From contig CAZKNF010000019.1 in NCBI GenBank assembly GCA_964554105.1, forward strand, positions 1 through 51,173: 51,173 nucleotides of DNA, written 5' to 3'. The translations under genes and the position numbers were made by a program. The notes under the pieces were generated by a model. It worked only from the letters and a program-made list of their open reading frames with translations. It ran no database searches and was not told where the DNA came from. Source of the stretch: CAZKNF01 sp964554105 (lineage in GTDB: Bacteria; Bacteroidota; Rhodothermia; Rhodothermales; VXPQ01). Within the stretch, counting starts at the first letter, position 1. The number at the start of each line of letters is the position of its first letter. Positions 35,996-45,479 of the stretch are shown here, one piece after another.

Positions 35996-37885
35996 ATGGA
36001 TCTACTCCGCTTCACTACCGCCGGCTCTGTCGATGATGGTAAGTCGACACTGATAGGCCGTCTGCTCTACGACTCGAAATCGATCTTTCAAGATCAATAC
36101 GAGGCGATCGAGCGTGCCAGCGCGGCACAGGGGAATGGCGAGGTCAACCTCGCTTTGCTGACGGACGGCCTGCGTGCCGAACGCGAGCAGGGGATCACGA
36201 TTGATGTCGCCTACCGCTACTTCGCGACACCGCGGCGCAAGTTCATTATCGCGGACACCCCCGGCCACGTCCAGTACACGCGGAATATGGTCACCGGTGC
36301 GTCTACTGCCGAGCTTGCAGTCATTCTTGTGGATGCGCGAAACGGCGTGCTTCAGCAGTCACGCCGACACGGCTTCATTTCCTCACTGCTCCAGATTCCC
36401 CACATGCTCGTGGCCATCAACAAGATGGATCTGGTGGATTATTCGGAAAAAGTGTACAACGACCTCGTCGACGAGTACCGCGAGTTTTCCGAGCGGCTCG
36501 ACATCGACGATATCGTATTTATCCCGATCTCCGCCCTTAAGGGCGACAACGTGGTCGACAAAAGCCCTCGGATGCCCTGGTACGACGGGCCGACGGTCCT
36601 TCACTATCTGGAGACCGTAAAGGTCGGCGCCGACCGCAACATGGTCGATTTCCGGTTCCCGGTTCAATACGTGGTACGACCCGATCAGGATTTTCGTGGG
36701 TATGCCGGTGAAGTCGCTTCGGGAACGGTGACGCGCGGTGAGGAGATCACGGCACTTCCATCCAATATGAAGAGCCGGGTGAAATCCGTCGCCGAGATGG
36801 GCGGCGAGCTTGATGAAGCACGGCCTGGTGCCTCGGTCGTTCTTACGCTCGAGGATGATATCGATATCAGCCGCGGCGACATGATCGTCCGCAGCCGAAA
36901 TATTCCGATGGTTACGCGATCCCTCGATGCCGACATTTGCTGGATGGGCGAGGCGCCGCTGCGTACCGATCGTCCATATATTCTGCAGCACACGACGCGG
37001 ACGGTTCAAGCGTTCGTTTCGAAGATCATCTATCGCATTAACATCGATACGCTGCATCGCGAAGAAGCCGATACGTTCGAATTGAACGAGATCGGCCGCA
37101 TCGAGGTAGAGATCGCCGATCCATTATTCGTCGATTCCTACAAGATCAATCGTGAGACCGGAAGCTTCGTCCTGATCGATCCGGACGTGAACGCCACCGT
37201 CGCCGCGGGCATGATTCGTGGATCTGGTCAGGGCGTAACGCCGGTCGGTCAGGAGGTCGAAGTGCCAGGGTCCACGCGCAAGAAATCGCCCGACGTGGTG
37301 TGGGAAGACCTGAACATTCCCCGCGATGAGCGCGAAGCACGGCACGGCCACAGGGCGGCAGTTCTCTGGTTCACCGGCCTGTCGGGATCCGGCAAGTCGA
37401 CGGTAGCCCGAGCGCTCGAGCGACGCTTGTTCGATGACGGTATCCACACGATGATGATCGACGGTGATCATGTTCGTCATGGATTGAATGGGGATCTCGG
37501 ATTTTCGCCGGGAGATCGTACAGAAAATATTCGGCGCGTCAGCGAGGTGGCCCGGCTGTTCTTTGAACAGGGATCCATCACTCTGTGCTCGTTCGTCTCG
37601 CCCTACCGCGAAGATCGCGAACTGGCTAGACGGCTCGTTCCCGACGGACGCTTTCTCGAAGTGCACGTAGACTGCGATATCGAAGTGTGCAAGGAGCGCG
37701 ATCCCAAGGGCCTGTACAAGCGTGCGGAAAGGGGCGAAATCGCTAGCTTCACAGGTGTTTCGGCACCATACGAGGCACCGGACACGCCTGAGCTCATTCT
37801 TCACACGGATCGACAGACTGTCGATGACTGCGTAGACGAACTAATGGATTTGCTTCAAGAAAAGGGAATCTTAAGCAGATCGTGA
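35996..37885 (+). CDS. cysNC: Fused sulfate adenylyltransferase subunit CysN / adenylylsulfate kinase CysC
   Basis: 629 residues from the chosen ATG (MDLLRFTTAGSVDDGKST). The N-terminal half is the CysN GTPase, with AGSVDDGKST, DTPGHVQYTRNM and NKMD, that powers ATP sulfurylase. The C-terminal 190 residues are APS kinase, with P-loop GLSGSGKST near residue 461, DGDHVRHGLNGDLGF and KGLYKRAERGEI. It makes PAPS directly from the sulfurylase product. A TTG overlapping the cysD stop is a less likely start. No PAPS reductase is in the window, so PAPS may feed sulfate assimilation or sulfation. Confidence 0.95.
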   Translation: MDLLRFTTAGSVDDGKSTLIGRLLYDSKSIFQDQYEAIERASAAQGNGEVNLALLTDGLRAEREQGITIDVAYRYFATPRRKFIIADTPGHVQYTRNMVTGASTAELAVILVDARNGVLQQSRRHGFISSLLQIPHMLVAINKMDLVDYSEKVYNDLVDEYREFSERLDIDDIVFIPISALKGDNVVDKSPRMPWYDGPTVLHYLETVKVGADRNMVDFRFPVQYVVRPDQDFRGYAGEVASGTVTRGEEITALPSNMKSRVKSVAEMGGELDEARPGASVVLTLEDDIDISRGDMIVRSRNIPMVTRSLDADICWMGEAPLRTDRPYILQHTTRTVQAFVSKIIYRINIDTLHREEADTFELNEIGRIEVEIADPLFVDSYKINRETGSFVLIDPDVNATVAAGMIRGSGQGVTPVGQEVEVPGSTRKKSPDVVWEDLNIPRDEREARHGHRAAVLWFTGLSGSGKSTVARALERRLFDDGIHTMMIDGDHVRHGLNGDLGFSPGDRTENIRRVSEVARLFFEQGSITLCSFVSPYREDRELARRLVPDGRFLEVHVDCDIEVCKERDPKGLYKRAERGEIASFTGVSAPYEAPDTPELILHTDRQTVDDCVDELMDLLQEKGILSRS

Positions 37886-37930
37886 CGCGCACTTCGATGG
37901 CCGATCTTCAGCTCCACGTTTCGCACTCTC

Positions 37931-39700
37931 ATGTCCTTCCACGCCTGGTTCACGCTTGCAGCGATCGCCGGAATGATCCTGGCGCTCGTCCGCGAAGTTG
38001 CGCGCGTCGACGTAATCGTCCTCACCGTTCTGGGCATTCTGCTTGTCGCCGGCGTCCTAACGCCCGGTGACGCTTTTTCGGGATTCTCTGATCCGGCAGT
38101 CATAACGGTTGCATCCCTTTACGTCGTCGCGGCAGGCATTCACCGAACCGGCGTACTCGGATCCGTCGACAGACTTATCGCGCCGGATGGATCGTCGCTG
38201 ACAGGCTTGCTGGTCCGGTCGATGACGCCTACGGTTATCCTGTCAGGCCTCCTCAACAATACGCCCGTAGTCGCCATGCTGATGCCGCGGCTGCAGGCTG
38301 TCGCTGAAAAGAAGAACGTATCGGTGTCGAAGTTATTGATGCCATTGTCTTATGCGGCTATAGCCGGAGGCATGGTTACGCTCATCGGCACGTCGACCAA
38401 CCTCATTGCATCCGGACTCCTGCGTGAGGCCGGCTTCGGCGGGTTTAGCCTGTTTGAGTTCGCGTGGATCGGGATTCCCGTCTCCATCTTCGTCGTCACG
38501 TTCGTCGCGACAGTCGGGCACCGACTGCTTCCTGACCGGCAGCCTGAAACCAGTAACGAGGTCAGGGGAGCCCGAGACTACCAGTTTGAGCTGCGGATTC
38601 CGCCGCAGTCTACGCTTACTGGAAAAACTGTGACCGAAGCGCATTTACGGTCGCTGGGGGACGCTTATCTTGTCCACGTGCAGCGAGAAGGGCGGTTCAT
38701 CGCCCCGGCGGGACCAGATGAGATTCTGCAGCCGTCCGACGTGCTCACGTTCTCCGGGAAAACGACTGCCATGCAGCGTCTCCTGGAGCAGACAGACCTC
38801 AAGGCGAACATCGATGGCCCTCCTATGCACGACGGCCAAAGTGACATTCCGCTGTTTGAGGCGGTTGTTTCAGCCACTTCGGATCTCGTGGGGAAGACGC
38901 TGAAGGAAATCAGCTTCCGTGAAAAGTATCAGGGCGTCGTACTGGCTATTCATCGGCAAAACAAACAGCTTCGCGGCGCGCTCGGCAACGTGCAGATCGA
39001 GCCGGGAGATCTCCTGGTGATAGAGGCACGGCAGGGCTTCGACAAGAATTGGAGCCATAGTCAGGGTGACTTCTATCTCGTTGCACCGAAAACCGAAATA
39101 AGGCAGCCACTCAGCAAGAAGGCGCCCATTGCGATCAGCTTATTGCTCGGAATGATCGTGTTGAACGTCACCGGTGTACTTCCCCTTTCGGCAGCAGCAT
39201 TCGCGGCTGCATTGGGCACGGTTTTGCTGGGATGCCTTCGCGGCCAGGAGCTGCGCAAATCGATCGATTTCACCGTCATGCTGACAATCGCCGGTACATT
39301 CGGAATTGGAAAAGCCGTCGAGACAAGTGGGCTCGCAGCGATCATGGGACATGGCATTGTGACGGCGATGCCCGGCCTAGGTCCCATGGTCGTCGTGGCG
39401 GCGCTGTACTTGATCACCGTGGTGCTGACGGAGGTCATCACCAACAACGCAGCGGTCGTCGTAATGGTACCGATCTCGATTGCTGCGGCGATCGACCTAG
39501 GCGTCGACGTTCGGGCCGTAGCATTAACGGTTACCGTAGCTGCATCGGCCGGGTTCTTGTCTCCACTCGGTTATCAGACCCACCTCATGGTGATGGGCGC
39601 GGGAGGCTACCGGTTCAAGGATTTCTTTAGGGCCGGACTGCCAGTCTCGCTCGGCGTGATGGTGATCGTTTTACTGGTGGCTCACTGGCGGTGGTTCTGA
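37931..39700 (+). CDS. SLC13-type permease with two RCK_C domains, probable sulfate transporter
   Basis: 589 residues. About eleven transmembrane helices in two blocks (residues 1-190 and 400-589) surround two TrkA_C/RCK_C regulatory domains (about 210-285 and 305-385). SLC13 signature segments occur twice: GLLNNTPVVAMLMP with GTSTNLIASG, and TEVITNNAAVVVMVPI with LSPLGYQTHLMVMG. The family moves divalent anions such as sulfate, dicarboxylates or citrate. Position 45 bases after cysNC makes sulfate uptake the best guess, as with SAC1-like permeases. Substrate is inferred. Confidence 0.85.
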   Translation: MSFHAWFTLAAIAGMILALVREVARVDVIVLTVLGILLVAGVLTPGDAFSGFSDPAVITVASLYVVAAGIHRTGVLGSVDRLIAPDGSSLTGLLVRSMTPTVILSGLLNNTPVVAMLMPRLQAVAEKKNVSVSKLLMPLSYAAIAGGMVTLIGTSTNLIASGLLREAGFGGFSLFEFAWIGIPVSIFVVTFVATVGHRLLPDRQPETSNEVRGARDYQFELRIPPQSTLTGKTVTEAHLRSLGDAYLVHVQREGRFIAPAGPDEILQPSDVLTFSGKTTAMQRLLEQTDLKANIDGPPMHDGQSDIPLFEAVVSATSDLVGKTLKEISFREKYQGVVLAIHRQNKQLRGALGNVQIEPGDLLVIEARQGFDKNWSHSQGDFYLVAPKTEIRQPLSKKAPIAISLLLGMIVLNVTGVLPLSAAAFAAALGTVLLGCLRGQELRKSIDFTVMLTIAGTFGIGKAVETSGLAAIMGHGIVTAMPGLGPMVVVAALYLITVVLTEVITNNAAVVVMVPISIAAAIDLGVDVRAVALTVTVAASAGFLSPLGYQTHLMVMGAGGYRFKDFFRAGLPVSLGVMVIVLLVAHWRWF

Positions 39701-39721
39701 CCCGAATCCCCGCAGCGTCGT

Positions 39722-40678
39722 TCAAGCAACACGATAGGGAATATCCTCCGCGCCCTTCAACACGGCTTCTATAGCCTCTGCGCACATGTCGGCCATCTTC
39801 GTCCTGGCTTCGACGGTCGCGCTCCCGAGATGAGGAGCAAGCACTACATTATCGAGATTCATGAGGCCGGAACGCACCTCCGGTTCATCCTCAAAAACAT
39901 CCAGACCAGCCCCTTCAATCTGGCCTGCTTCGAGCGCTGCGATAAGCGCATCCTCGTCTACGACCGCGCCACGTGCCGTATTGACGAGAATGGATGTTGA
40001 TTTCATTGCCCCGAATGCCTGCTCATCGATAAGATGACGCGTCGCCGGCGTGAGATTGCAGTGCAGCGACACGACATCGCTTTCACGCAAGAGCGCCTCC
40101 AAAGTGACATATCGCGCACTGAGAACGCGTTCGTATGTGATGTTGGCGCGTGTCCGATTGTGGTAGACTACCTTCATACCGAAGCCTATCGCTCTTCTCG
40201 CCATCGCCATGCCGATCCGCCCCATTCCAATGATTCCTATCGTCTTCCCCTTCAGGTCCATCCCGAGAAGCAAATTGGTTTCCCAGCGAGTGAATCGCCC
40301 CTCCCGGACGTAGCGGTCGGCTTCACGGATGCGTCGGGCTACCGAGAGCAGCAGCGCGAATGCGAAATCCGCCGTGGCGTCCGTTAATACGTCCGGCGTG
40401 TTTGTGACCACGATCCCTCGGCTCGCCGCTGCATCGAGATCGATGTTGTCGTATCCGACAGCATATTGAGCGATGACCTTGAGATTTGGACACTCGTCGA
40501 TAACGCGCGAGCTAATCGGATCAGACAGCATCGTGATCATCGCTTCGGCGTCACGCGCTACTCGGACGAGTTGAGCTTCTGTTGGACCTGTCGAGCCGAA
40601 TTCGCACACCTCTACTTCATGATTCCCCAATTTCGGTTCCCAGTCGCCGGGGATGGGCCTCGTGACAACGATTTTCAT
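39722..40678 (-). CDS. D-2-hydroxyacid dehydrogenase, glyoxylate/hydroxypyruvate reductase type
   Basis: 318 residues. NAD(P)-binding loop GIIGMGRIGMAMARRA (about 150-165). The catalytic trio is present: Arg in NTARGAVVDE, Glu in DVFEDEPEV, His in APHLGSAT. AVGYDNIDLDAA and TPDVLTDATADFAFALLL are typical of glyoxylate reductases (GyaR type), which reduce glyoxylate to glycolate or hydroxypyruvate to D-glycerate. No serine-pathway genes are nearby, so a specific role cannot be given. It is convergent with the SLC13 permease gene (21-base gap). Confidence 0.9.
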   Translation of the reverse strand: MKIVVTRPIPGDWEPKLGNHEVEVCEFGSTGPTEAQLVRVARDAEAMITMLSDPISSRVIDECPNLKVIAQYAVGYDNIDLDAAASRGIVVTNTPDVLTDATADFAFALLLSVARRIREADRYVREGRFTRWETNLLLGMDLKGKTIGIIGMGRIGMAMARRAIGFGMKVVYHNRTRANITYERVLSARYVTLEALLRESDVVSLHCNLTPATRHLIDEQAFGAMKSTSILVNTARGAVVDEDALIAALEAGQIEGAGLDVFEDEPEVRSGLMNLDNVVLAPHLGSATVEARTKMADMCAEAIEAVLKGAEDIPYRVA

Positions 40679-41213
40679 TGTATGAGTTACTCTGCTGATG
40701 TTTAGATGACCACTTGGTGGTCCAATAACGGTCGTACTGATGCATGGATGAGCGCTTGCCTACGCACTTGCAGTCCACTTTTCCGCCAAACATCCACAAA
40801 GCCGGTTTTGCGCCAGTTATGGCGTACTTCTTGCCACGCATACTCAATTCATCGTTTTTGCGCGATACAGTTGTTACAGGCCTGTTATATCAACATTTTA
40901 TTCACGTTGAATCCTGCACGCGGAGTAAGAAGGAGGCAAGCACGACGGAACGGGACGTAGAGCGTGGAAGCACGGATGAAATAACGGCTATACAGCGGCC
41001 TTGCTCGATCGCACAAGCTCACCGTCGTTCACGGTTAAGCAGCTGCACCCGATGTCCAAAGATATACGGAACGGATGCGATAATCACCGTCAAGCACCTC
41101 TCTTACCTTGTTGGATGCCCGAAAAAATCCAAAACATGAGGTTACGTTCAAGGCTTTTTGGTGTCTAGTAGCAAACACTCATCCAGAGCGGCCACTGATC
41201 ACCACGAGACGCT
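40679..41213. other. Intergenic region before the orphan DUF968-like gene
   Basis: 535 bases with no gene I can support. A 131-codon plus-strand frame (40744-41139) is Cys/Ser/Arg-rich, has no recognisable domain and no ribosome site. The base composition looks more A/T-rich than neighbouring genes. Promoters for the dehydrogenase (minus) and for the gene at 41214 (plus) should lie here. Confidence 0.5.
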
Positions 41214-41948
41214 ATGAAGAAACCTTCTCCTATGGCAGGCTTCGATGCTTCGGAATTCGATCTGAATCCGCCCCAGACGGCCTATTCCGTCGAGGAGGCT
41301 ACTGAAGTAATCAGTCGTATTCATCGATATCTGGAGTCGCTCGAAGATACCCGATTAAAATTGAAGTGGTATATCGGATATGTTCTCGTGCATGCCGATA
41401 GCTCCCAGACTTCGCGGAAGAGCTTGGTTCCTGCCGTATCGAAGCTGCTGTGGGAGCGTCACCGCATCCATACCGACCAGTCCATGCTCTACGAGTGCGA
41501 GAGACTTCACGTCGTATTCGAGGGGAGTTACCGGCGATTCGAACGATGGATCGACGAACGCGAGGCCATCCTCAATCGTCCGATCTACTGGAAGGATGTT
41601 CAGATGGTGTGCCTACGTGGAACGAGCACGCCCAGCATTCTTTCACTACTCGCCCAGGATACGGAAGCCTCGGTTCCGCGAAGTGCCGCCTATCTTCGAT
41701 ATGTCGGCACCCACGACTGCGTTGTATGCGGACGTACGGCAGAGCCGCATACGGCGATCGGTGAACCAGACGTCGGAGTAAAACCGAGCGATTTCGCGGT
41801 GATCCCTCTCTGTAACCTTCATGAAGCGGAATTGCGCCGACGGGGCCGTGAGTCTTTTCAACACCGCCATAGAGTCAATCTGTCCGAAGTCGCCTTCAAC
41901 TTGCTTCACCGCCATATCACGGGGCAGTGGGTTACGATGTGGCTCTAG
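41214..41948 (+). CDS. Putative HNH-like (DUF968-type) protein, unknown function
   Basis: 244 residues, no recognised full-length family. The C-terminal third has CVVCGRTAEPHTAIGE, GVKPSDFAVIPLCNLHEAEL and RRRGRESF. This resembles the zinc-binding DUF968/HNH fold found mostly in phage and prophage proteins (CxxC, IPLCxxH, KPSD). The usual His-His pair of that motif is partly replaced, so nuclease activity is unsure. The N-terminal 110 residues are helical (YLESLEDTRLKLKWYIGY ... WIDERE) and vaguely like DUF1016-N. It stands alone and ends one base from mutS2, tail to tail. Function unknown; possible phage or mobile origin is inferred. Confidence 0.55.
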   Translation: MKKPSPMAGFDASEFDLNPPQTAYSVEEATEVISRIHRYLESLEDTRLKLKWYIGYVLVHADSSQTSRKSLVPAVSKLLWERHRIHTDQSMLYECERLHVVFEGSYRRFERWIDEREAILNRPIYWKDVQMVCLRGTSTPSILSLLAQDTEASVPRSAAYLRYVGTHDCVVCGRTAEPHTAIGEPDVGVKPSDFAVIPLCNLHEAELRRRGRESFQHRHRVNLSEVAFNLLHRHITGQWVTMWL

Positions 41949-41949
41949 A

Positions 41950-44421
41950 TTACGCCAGCCTCACCCGAGTCACGCCGGCGCCGCCCTGGTCCCAGTGGGC
42001 TTCTTCGAAAGACTCGACGTCTTCCCGTCGATTCAAATAGTCATGGATAGCGTTCCGGAGTGCCCCCGTCCCCGTACCATGCAGTATTTCCAGGTGGTCG
42101 AGATTTGTGGCCAAGGCGTCATCGACCAGTCGCATGACGGCATCGATCGCTTCATCTACACGGTAGCCTCTTAGATCGATACGGCTATGCGCTGAGAGCG
42201 ACGTCATCTGACCACCCCTCTGTTCCACTCGGCCGACGCGCACCTCCTGCCGACGCTTTCCGCCGACCTTCTTCAGGCGAGCCACTTCCGTCCTGAGGCG
42301 CATCGAATCGAAGCTGATAACTGCCTCGTCTCCCTCGATTTCGAGCACTTCTGCAGCCGTGGATCCGTCATCCAGCACGACCTGATCACCGATCTCGACG
42401 GCGCCCCGAACAAGCTCCTTGTCGGGGGTGACATCTTCGGATGAATTTTGCAGGTTCGCCCGATCGTATTCGTCCGCAACCGTTTCGTCATTCCCAGGAT
42501 CTTGACGCTTTGCGTGGACGAGCCCCTGCGCAACATCATCCCGGAAACGCTCGAGCTCTTTACGGGCTGCCGTCGTGGTTTCTCGTTCTGCTTCTGCTTC
42601 TCTTATTTCGCGGATGGTACGTTCGATACGGGCATTTGCCGAAGCAAGGATTCTCTCCGCTTCTTCCAGCGCCTGTCGCCGAATATTTTGTTGCTCTCGC
42701 TGGATTTTTTTGGCCCGTCTGCGATACGTCTCCCGCTCGTGTACGGCCTGACGCACCTCCTCGTCGGCGTCCGCGAGCCGGGTGTCCAGCTTCTGTGTCT
42801 TCGATTCAAAAGTCGTGATCAAATCCTCAAGTGTGGTCTTCTGCTCTCCTGCGAGCTCGCGTGACCGTTCCAGAATGTCCTCGTCCAGACCAATGCGGCG
42901 AGCAATCTCAAAAGCGTATGAAGATCCGGGGACGCCGGGCTGAAATCGATAGGTCGGACTCAGCGTAGCCTGATCAAATTCCATCGATCCGTTCTCAACC
43001 CCTTCGGTTTCATATGCGAAGACCTTGAGTGTGCCGTGGTGTGTAGTCGCAATAGTCCGGGTACCTAGGTTGGTAAGTTTCTCCAGTACCGCCTGTGCGA
43101 GCGCACCGCCTTCGGCCGGGTCGGTGCCGGTGCCCGCCTCGTCTATTAAAACCAGTGATCGGTCCCCCGACTGCTGGAGCATCCATTCCAGGTTGGATAT
43201 GTGAGAACTGAACGTAGACAAATCCTCCTCTATCGACTGTTCATCTCCGATGTCGACCAGGAGTTTGTCGAATACAGAAAAAATAGTTCGTTCATCTGCA
43301 GGAATCGGAAGCCCGTACGAAATCATCAACGCAAACAAGCCGACCGTTTTCATCGCGACCGTTTTGCCCCCTGCATTGGGTCCGGTGATGATCAGTGTCC
43401 GAGCGTCACGTCCAAGTGCCAGGTTGAGGGGCACGACCTCGCGTGGTGTTGTGGATCGATTGCGCGAGACAAAATGGAGCTGAAGCACAGGATTACGCGC
43501 TTCTACAATCTCCAGAACGCCGTCGTTATTCACCGTCGGCACGACGGCGTTCGTCTGATTCGACAGTCGAGCCTTGGATTGCAAAAGATCGAAAACGGCC
43601 AGTACCTCGATATTTTCGCGTATCCCGTCGATCTCAGCGCGAACCGCGGCGGTGATTTCCCGCAGGATTCGCTCGACTTCCCGGCGTTCGTCACCTTCCA
43701 GTTCACGCACCTCGTTGTTTAAGTTCAAGCATACAGTCGGTTCGATATACACTGTCTGCCCACTGGCTGAGGTATCTTGAACGAATCCCTCGATCTTCCG
43801 CTTGGCCTCGGAACGAATCGGGATCACCATTCTGCCATTGCGAATCGTCGGCTGTTCTTCGGTAGTATACCCGGCTTTTACAGCTCGACGAAGTTCACGC
43901 TGCAACGTCTCGCGTAGCTCCGCCTGCCGCTGCACGATCATGCGTCGAAGCCGGCGCAGTTCGGGCGAGGCGTCGTCGCGCACGCGACCTTCCCCATCCA
44001 CAATGCCGTCGATCCGACGCTCCAATTCAGGCATCGGGATGATTTTCGAAGAAACGCGGTCTAGGTTCGCGTACTTGCCCCGACGCGCGACGAAATAATC
44101 TTGCAGACGACGAGCGGTTTGTAGCGTCTCTTGCAGATCGACGAGATCCTCCGGACCTATCATTGATCCTTCCGGTCCAGCTCGCCGGATCACAGATCTG
44201 ATATCGACGATTCGATGCAGAGGAAGCGGATCGTCGAATCTGAGAGCCTCCTGCAGCTCGAATACCCGTTCAAGTTCAGCTCGAATCCACTCCAGGTCGC
44301 TCGATAGGTGCATCGAGGAAAGACGATCCCTTCCGAGAGCACTCTGCGTCAAGTCCTCGAGGCGTTCGCGCAGAACGTCGAATCCGAGCTTCGATTCGAT
44401 GGATTTCGGAAATACGTCCAT
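41950..44421 (-). CDS. mutS2: MutS2, ribosome-rescue / anti-recombination ATPase with Smr domain
   Basis: 823 residues. Core: helical lever and clamp domains, then an ABC-type ATPase with Walker A GPNAGGKTVAMKT (about 335), Walker B LVLIDEAGTGTDP, and the signature region DLSTFSSHI. A long coiled-coil segment (about 510-640, Arg/Glu-rich) precedes a linker and the C-terminal Smr domain (IDLRGYRVDEAIDAV). In that domain the usual HGKGTGALR reads HGTGTGALR. MutS2 acts on collided ribosomes or recombination intermediates. The Thr in place of Lys in the Smr loop is worth noting. Confidence 0.95.
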   Translation of the reverse strand: MDVFPKSIESKLGFDVLRERLEDLTQSALGRDRLSSMHLSSDLEWIRAELERVFELQEALRFDDPLPLHRIVDIRSVIRRAGPEGSMIGPEDLVDLQETLQTARRLQDYFVARRGKYANLDRVSSKIIPMPELERRIDGIVDGEGRVRDDASPELRRLRRMIVQRQAELRETLQRELRRAVKAGYTTEEQPTIRNGRMVIPIRSEAKRKIEGFVQDTSASGQTVYIEPTVCLNLNNEVRELEGDERREVERILREITAAVRAEIDGIRENIEVLAVFDLLQSKARLSNQTNAVVPTVNNDGVLEIVEARNPVLQLHFVSRNRSTTPREVVPLNLALGRDARTLIITGPNAGGKTVAMKTVGLFALMISYGLPIPADERTIFSVFDKLLVDIGDEQSIEEDLSTFSSHISNLEWMLQQSGDRSLVLIDEAGTGTDPAEGGALAQAVLEKLTNLGTRTIATTHHGTLKVFAYETEGVENGSMEFDQATLSPTYRFQPGVPGSSYAFEIARRIGLDEDILERSRELAGEQKTTLEDLITTFESKTQKLDTRLADADEEVRQAVHERETYRRRAKKIQREQQNIRRQALEEAERILASANARIERTIREIREAEAERETTTAARKELERFRDDVAQGLVHAKRQDPGNDETVADEYDRANLQNSSEDVTPDKELVRGAVEIGDQVVLDDGSTAAEVLEIEGDEAVISFDSMRLRTEVARLKKVGGKRRQEVRVGRVEQRGGQMTSLSAHSRIDLRGYRVDEAIDAVMRLVDDALATNLDHLEILHGTGTGALRNAIHDYLNRREDVESFEEAHWDQGGAGVTRVRLA

Positions 44422-44480
44422 GAACTATCGCAAACTTGGCGGCGCCGCGACGGTAAGGCGATCGCGTCCTATCCACACCG

Positions 44481-45479
44481 TCAGCTGATTTCCGAGTGAT
44501 CGCCGACATTTACTCGTCCTGCATCCACATTCACAGTGGCGTGCCGGCCGACGAGCGAATCCTTCAGAACCGCATTCTCGACGAGTGCGTCCTGGAAGAT
44601 AATTGATTCACTGATCACCGAGCCTGTTACTCGTGCATTCGCTTCGATCGAGGCGAATGGCCCGACAACAGAATTCGTGATGTGTGCACCCGGTCCGATG
44701 TATACCGGATCCAGGACGATACTGTTTTCAACGTCGCCGTCGTGCGCTTCACCGTTCTCCTTTTCGAGAATGAGCTTCGTTGTGTCCATCAGCGCGCTGA
44801 TGGTCCCGCAGTCAAGCCATTCCGTCACCGAAGCCGTCTTGAATACAGATCCGCTCTTGATCATCCTATCGAAAGCATCCGTGAGCTGGAACTCACCCCC
44901 GTGGCCCCGGAGATCGTCATCCATAATCGACTCGATGACCTGGCGCAGATTGGCGAGGTCACGTACATAGTAGATTCCGATAAGCGCCTCATTCGAGATC
45001 GGCTCCGACGGCTTCTCGACGAATTCGACGATCTCCTCGCCCTTCCTGACTGCGACACCGAAACGACTTGGATCGTCGACGTGCTTTATCCATGCGACGA
45101 CGTCAGCATCGGAGAGATCGACACCGGGTTCCATGTCGAAGACGGTGTCGGCAAAAACGACGATGCCGTCGCCTTCCATATGTTCTCCCGCGCAGTACAC
45201 AGCATGAGCGGTTCCCTCTGCACGCTCCTGGACACCAAAAGCGGCGTTCATGTCGTGACGCTCACAAATTTCGCGGAGTTCTTGGTAGACCTCTTCACCG
45301 AAGTCGGGACCGAGGACGAACACGCCTTCCTCGAGTTTCGTCGGAAGCACGCGATTGAACGTATCCACTATTCGCTCGACCATGCTCTTTCCCCTGACAT
45401 TGATCAAGGGCTTCGGGGTCACGTGCGAGTGCGGGCGTACGCGGGTGCCTCGACCCGCCATCGGAATGACAAGCTTCAT
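44481..45479 (-). CDS. Nucleotide-sugar pyrophosphorylase with hexapeptide-repeat C-terminus
   Basis: 332 residues. N-terminal nucleotidyltransferase with the signature MAGRGTRVRPHSHVTPKPLINV (residues about 7-28), metal-binding FADTVFDM, and EKPSEPISNEALIGIYY. The C-terminal 70 residues show left-handed beta-helix repeats (IYIGPGAHI-, VVGPFASIEANARV-). This fits sugar-1-phosphate nucleotidylyltransferases such as glucose-1-phosphate thymidylyltransferase or GlmU-like enzymes; the exact sugar is not fixed by sequence. The gene precedes mutS2 by 59 bases on the same strand. It may serve surface-polysaccharide synthesis, as may the UDP-sugar decarboxylase. Confidence 0.85.
   Translation of the reverse strand: MKLVIPMAGRGTRVRPHSHVTPKPLINVRGKSMVERIVDTFNRVLPTKLEEGVFVLGPDFGEEVYQELREICERHDMNAAFGVQERAEGTAHAVYCAGEHMEGDGIVVFADTVFDMEPGVDLSDADVVAWIKHVDDPSRFGVAVRKGEEIVEFVEKPSEPISNEALIGIYYVRDLANLRQVIESIMDDDLRGHGGEFQLTDAFDRMIKSGSVFKTASVTEWLDCGTISALMDTTKLILEKENGEAHDGDVENSIVLDPVYIGPGAHITNSVVGPFASIEANARVTGSVISESIIFQDALVENAVLKDSLVGRHATVNVDAGRVNVGDHSEIS

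Noticed and set aside
40744..41139. A 131-codon plus-strand open frame in the intergenic region
   Set aside because: No recognisable domain, no ribosome site and a Cys/Ser/Arg-rich random-looking composition.
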